DNA of 64,000 nucleotides from NCBI RefSeq assembly GCF_014268745.2, contig NZ_JABWRB020000001.1:1984001-2048000 (forward strand). Direction: 5' to 3'. The translations under genes and the position numbers were made by a program. The stretch's first letter is position 1; each line of letters opens with the position of its first letter. Under the pieces are notes generated by a model. The model was not told where the DNA came from, did no database searches, and saw only the letters and a program-made list of their open reading frames with translations. Shown here in pieces: positions 62,253-64,000 of this stretch. This stretch comes from Pseudomonas zanjanensis (lineage in GTDB: Bacteria; Pseudomonadota; Gammaproteobacteria; Pseudomonadales; Pseudomonadaceae).

Positions 62253-62786
62253 TTAACGGAACAGGCGGTCCACAGCGTCAGCCCCCAGGCCGACCTTCTC
62301 GTAATGTTCGCGGCACAGGGCGATGTAGGAGTGCACATCGAAATAACCGGTGGACTCGCCTTGATCGTCGAGCCAGATCAGCGGCCCCTTGACGATAAAG
62401 AACACACGCATCGGTTCTTCATGCTCGTAGGCCACCAAGGTGTGCCCCTCACCCGGCGTCTCATAAACGAAGTCGCCAGCGGTGGCGGTCCATTCGTGTT
62501 CCAGATACCCCCACTTGCCCGAAAGCGTGTAAGCGAACACTTCGTGTGGGTGGTAGTGGCGATTGACCAGGCCGGCACGACTGGACATCAAGATGTCGCA
62601 CCAACGGTTTTCGCTGGGGGAGATCCACAGGGGGCGTGAAGAAACGGTCTCGGTGAAAGGGACATAAAGCCGCAAATCATCACTGGCGGCATTGGGCAAA
62701 TAAACCTCGGGCTTGGCGTCGGGCTTGAAGCAGTTCGCGATGGGCTGCAGGTCTTTCCAAAATTCGTTGCGGGCTAATTCGGGCAT
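62253..62786 (-). CDS. Cupin protein, 2,4'-dihydroxyacetophenone dioxygenase-like
   Basis: This 177-residue single-domain cupin carries LVNRHYHPHEVFAYTLSGKWGY, with the first metal His/His/Glu set, and ETPGEGHTLVAYE with the last His. The LWISPSENRW segment and overall length resemble the cupin family that includes 2,4'-dihydroxyacetophenone dioxygenase, which cleaves an aromatic ketone between the carbonyls. AGAGG lies about 7 bp before the ATG. It is the first gene of the leftward unit and is divergent from an AraC regulator. The real substrate is uncertain. Confidence 0.83.
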   Translation of the reverse strand: MPELARNEFWKDLQPIANCFKPDAKPEVYLPNAASDDLRLYVPFTETVSSRPLWISPSENRWCDILMSSRAGLVNRHYHPHEVFAYTLSGKWGYLEHEWTATAGDFVYETPGEGHTLVAYEHEEPMRVFFIVKGPLIWLDDQGESTGYFDVHSYIALCREHYEKVGLGADAVDRLFR

Positions 62787-63027
62787 GTCGGGCCTCTGAT
62801 TGTTGGAGTACGGAGGCCACTCTAAGGCGGGGAACGCGGGGCGGTTTGATCGAAACAGACGTCATTGTTGTCCGCATCGGACGGATATCTTTTCCTCGCA
62901 CAGTCGCCGTACTTTTGTTCCGGCCATTGATTGACAGCGCGCTTGGGGCGGTTGTTAATGAGGCTCTGCATGCCCCCATGGTCCGCCTTGCGCGGGGTTG
63001 AGCAGTCCATAAAACGAGAACAATAAA

Positions 63028-64000
63028 ATGGTCAAATCCCCCCCCTTGCTCGACACCCGGCGTGCAAGTACCGATGACTATCCACCTGATCAGCGCTTGG
63101 CATTCTGGGAGCAGTACAACGCATCGACACTGGTGGGGCTGAAGTGCTCATCCTTCAGCGAAACCGGGTTCAATGCGCGGGAGGACAACCTGAGTCTGGA
63201 ACGACTTCGAGTCGCCCATATTGTCGGCAACCAGCATGTCATCGAGCGCGATGGCTCAATGATTCGCACGGTACCCAAAGAGTCGGTATTCGTGTCGCTG
63301 GTCTTAGGCAGTGAGTCGTTTTTCTTTCAAAACGGCACCTGTCATTTGCTGGAACCTGGTGAGCTGATGGTGTACCGCACCGACAAACCCTACCTGTTTG
63401 GCTTCTCCAGTTCGATGCATAAATTTATCTTCGATATACCCCAGGACGTTTTTGCATCCCACTGCTTGCGTCGCTTTGATAGCGCACTGAAGATCAGCAC
63501 ACACACCGGCACGCAGCGTTTGCTCTTACGCACGTTGAGTGAGCGCACCGGCGTATTTTTCGAGCAGCCCCTCAGCCAGGGGGCAGACAACTATCAAGAC
63601 GAGGTCCTTGAACTGTTGGGCAATATCATTGCTGGCCAGGTAGGTAATCGCCGAATCAATGCGCTTAGCACTTCTTACTTACTGGCCGCCAAGCAATGCA
63701 TCCTCGAGCAACTGGCCGACCCTACACTGAGCTGTGAGCGAGTAGCGGCACAAACCGGCGTTTCTACGCGACACTTGGCACGGCTGTTCGCCATGGAAGA
63801 CACCCAGCCCCATCGGTTTATTCTGGAGAAGCGTTTGCAGCGCGCGTTTCAGGTGCTGAGCAGCGGGGAGGGCAGAGGACTGGACATTGCCGAAGTTGCC
63901 TACCAGCAGGGCTTCAGCAGCCAGGCGCACTTTGCCAGGGCTTTCAAGACGCACTTCGGCCGCACTCCCAGCGACGTGCGCGCAACGGCGGGGGGCGCTT
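63028..64000 (+). CDS. AraC-family regulator, FeaR-like (runs off the right edge)
   Basis: From the ATG at 63028 the frame is open to the last base, 324 codons with no stop, so only the last few residues can be missing. The N-terminal half is an AraC-binding-like domain (FSETGFNAREDNLSLERLR, FFFQNGTCHLLEPGELMVYR). The C-terminus has the double HTH (CERVAAQTGVSTRHLARLF and IAEVAYQQGFSSQAHFARAF, KTHFGRTPSD). No strong ribosome-binding site precedes the ATG. It is divergent from the cupin/MFS/porin/SDR unit and is its likely activator. Confidence 0.9.
   Translation, partial: MVKSPPLLDTRRASTDDYPPDQRLAFWEQYNASTLVGLKCSSFSETGFNAREDNLSLERLRVAHIVGNQHVIERDGSMIRTVPKESVFVSLVLGSESFFFQNGTCHLLEPGELMVYRTDKPYLFGFSSSMHKFIFDIPQDVFASHCLRRFDSALKISTHTGTQRLLLRTLSERTGVFFEQPLSQGADNYQDEVLELLGNIIAGQVGNRRINALSTSYLLAAKQCILEQLADPTLSCERVAAQTGVSTRHLARLFAMEDTQPHRFILEKRLQRAFQVLSSGEGRGLDIAEVAYQQGFSSQAHFARAFKTHFGRTPSDVRATAGGA

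Overview
The window looks like a chromosome segment of a fluorescent Pseudomonas. The DNA is GC-rich, genes use Pseudomonas-like codons, Pseudomonas-type REP/REPIN palindromes fill several gaps, and the gene families (PchABCD salicylate enzymes, PchR, FyuA/FptA-type receptors, OprB-type porin) are typical of that genus.

Region 1 (about 0.4-35.3 kb) is a complete siderophore locus related to pyochelin and enantio-pyochelin but with a different assembly line. A leftward operon of thirteen genes (25514 to 382) is packed almost entirely with 4-8 bp overlaps. It encodes a long NRPS (ArCP-Cy-A-PCP-Cy-A-PCP), a PchF-like NRPS (Cy-A[MT]-PCP-TE), two half-size ABC transporters, a PchK-like reductase, two free-standing methyltransferase-like proteins, a PchG/Irp3-like thiazolinyl imine reductase, a VOC protein, and PchD, PchC, PchB and PchA. 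Three cyclization domains instead of two, a non-cysteine-like code in the first adenylation domain, two unrelated reductases and two stand-alone MT proteins point to a three-ring salicyl-capped siderophore that I cannot match to a known compound. Divergent from it are an ABC-2 ATPase, a permease fused to a peptidase-like domain and a TonB receptor. A second, paralogous receptor and a PchR-type AraC regulator follow. Two Fur-box-like sites lie in the two divergent intergenic regions.

Region 2 (35.2-51.1 kb) is catabolic and transport DNA. It holds an aldehyde dehydrogenase, a 0.8 kb tandem REPIN array, two FAD amine oxidoreductases, a HAD hydrolase, a complete oligopeptide-type ABC importer (Tat-type binding protein, two permeases, a fused double ATPase), an ArgE-like deacylase, a succinate-semialdehyde dehydrogenase and a tartrate/D-malate dehydrogenase. 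The likely theme is uptake of an N-acylated or peptide-like amine and its oxidation towards succinate. Two of the transcription units start behind near-identical 130 bp leader regions.

Region 3 (51.5-58.6 kb) contains smaller units: a bicupin and a GNAT acetyltransferase, a GhrA-like 2-hydroxyacid dehydrogenase, a GabT-like aminotransferase with a HAD protein and an Lrp/AsnC regulator, and a VOC protein convergent with a LysR regulator.

Region 4 (58.8-64.0 kb) is a leftward catabolic set (SDR dehydrogenase, OprB-like porin, MFS transporter, cupin dioxygenase-like protein) divergent from an AraC-family regulator that runs off the right edge. The left edge carries only the last 56 codons of an unrecognised gene.
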